A stretch of 6,393 bases of DNA from an uncultured Clostridiaceae bacterium (GTDB lineage Bacteria; Bacillota; Clostridia; Lachnospirales; Lachnospiraceae): the NCBI GenBank assembly GCA_949841235.1, contig CATKZA010000112.1, positions 1-6,393 on the forward strand, read 5' to 3'. Within the stretch, counting starts at the first letter, position 1. Every line of letters begins with the position of its first letter. Shown one piece after another: positions 5,898-6,393 of this stretch. The notes under the pieces are model-generated. The model was given only the letters and a program-made list of their open reading frames with translations. It was not told the origin of the DNA and searched no databases. Both the position numbers and the translations under genes were made by a program.

Positions 5898-5904
5898 AAG
5901 GGAG
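5898..5904 (+). promoter_or_regulatory. Ribosome binding site of lysS
   Basis: AAGGGAG lies 9 bases before GTG 5914 and only 3 bases before an in-frame TTG at 5908. Spacing and codon preference favour GTG 5914 as the start. Confidence 0.65.
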
Positions 5905-5913
5905 CGTTTGAAC

Positions 5914-6393
5914 GTGGCAGGACAGAAGAAACCGCAGCAGGAGCAGGATGTGAACCAGCTTCTGAAGGTCAGGAGAGAGAAGTTAGAGAATTTGCAGACG
6001 GAAGGGAAAGACCCTTTTACCATAACAAAATATGATGTGTCCCATCATTCCATGGAAATTAAAGAGAATTATGATGCATTGGAAGATCAAGAGGTTGCCA
6101 TTGCCGGGCGCATGATGTTTAAGCGGGTGATGGGAAAGGCTTCCTTTGCCAATATCCAGGACTTGCAGGGAAACATTCAGGTTTATGTAGCCAGGGATTC
6201 TGTGGGCGAGGAGGATTACAAGATATTCAAGAAAGCGGATGTGGGGGACATTTATGGCATTAGGGGCAAGGTGTTTACCACGAAAACGGGGGAGATTTCC
6301 GTACACGCAGAAGAGCTTACCTTATTATCTAAAAGCCTTCAGATTCTGCCGGAGAAGTATCATGGATTGACAGACACGGACACCAGATACCGC
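5914..6393 (+). CDS. lysS: Lysyl-tRNA synthetase, class II, N-terminal part (runs off the window)
   Basis: The visible 160 codons are the N-terminal third of class II LysRS, which charges tRNA-Lys with lysine using ATP in the cytosol. After a polar start (MAGQKKPQQEQ when GTG is read as Met) comes the conserved helix VNQLLKVRREKLENL (13-27) and GKDPF. The OB-fold anticodon-binding domain follows, with VAIAGRMMFKRVMGKASFANIQDLQG. The window ends in TDTDTRYR, the lead-in to the catalytic domain, so motifs 1-3 lie beyond the edge. It follows greA, a neighbour pair common in Clostridia. No T-box or other tRNA-sensing leader is visible in the 68-base gap. Upstream, the same frame stays open through the duplicated greA tail, so a longer N-terminus from a non-ATG codon is possible but has no better ribosome site. 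Confidence 0.95.
   Translation, partial: MAGQKKPQQEQDVNQLLKVRREKLENLQTEGKDPFTITKYDVSHHSMEIKENYDALEDQEVAIAGRMMFKRVMGKASFANIQDLQGNIQVYVARDSVGEEDYKIFKKADVGDIYGIRGKVFTTKTGEISVHAEELTLLSKSLQILPEKYHGLTDTDTRYR

Noticed and set aside
5846..5913. T-box or lysine riboswitch for lysS
   Set aside because: The gap is only 68 bases, is largely occupied by the duplicated greA tail, and shows no specifier stem, antiterminator or terminator.

Overview
The window looks like chromosomal DNA of a Clostridia bacterium, most likely a Lachnospiraceae member. The reasons are its near-balanced base composition, A/G-rich Shine-Dalgarno sites, GTG starts, a rhamnosyltransferase-like family 2 glycosyltransferase, a DUF5050-type anchored propeller protein and the greA-lysS pair. 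I read this from protein family resemblance only. No mobile element, phage gene, CRISPR array, tRNA or rRNA is visible.

Layout. (1) 1-1884, plus strand: a possible 3' scrap of an upstream gene, then a cytoplasmic glycosyltransferase whose last 8 bases overlap a GTG-started FolB-FolK fusion of folate synthesis. (2) 1885-2069: a convergent gap with one very long hairpin (21 paired positions, one mismatch) that can terminate transcription from both sides. (3) 2070-3116, minus strand: a membrane-anchored beta-propeller-like protein of unknown function with a clear sigma-A promoter at 3212-3240. (4) 3117-3594: a divergent control region; its right half encodes a structured RNA leader with three consecutive hairpins. 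(5) 3595-5145, plus strand: an intracellular SGNH-type sialate O-acetylesterase-like enzyme. (6) 5146-5353: a gap with a strong sigma-A promoter whose -10 lies inside a 32-bp near-perfect inverted repeat. (7) 5354-5845: greA, then lysS from 5914 to the window edge. The gap between them holds a diverged second copy of the greA 3' end.

Working together: glycosyltransferase and folBK are translationally coupled but not obviously related in function. The propeller gene and the esterase gene are divergently transcribed. greA and lysS form a transcription/translation housekeeping operon, with no terminator seen between them.

The genes are of known kinds. The unexplained signals are non-coding: the three-hairpin leader with a possible alternative pairing next to the ribosome binding site, the inverted repeat centred on the greA start point, and the duplicated greA tail that reads in frame into lysS. 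No wholly new system could be demonstrated from sequence alone.
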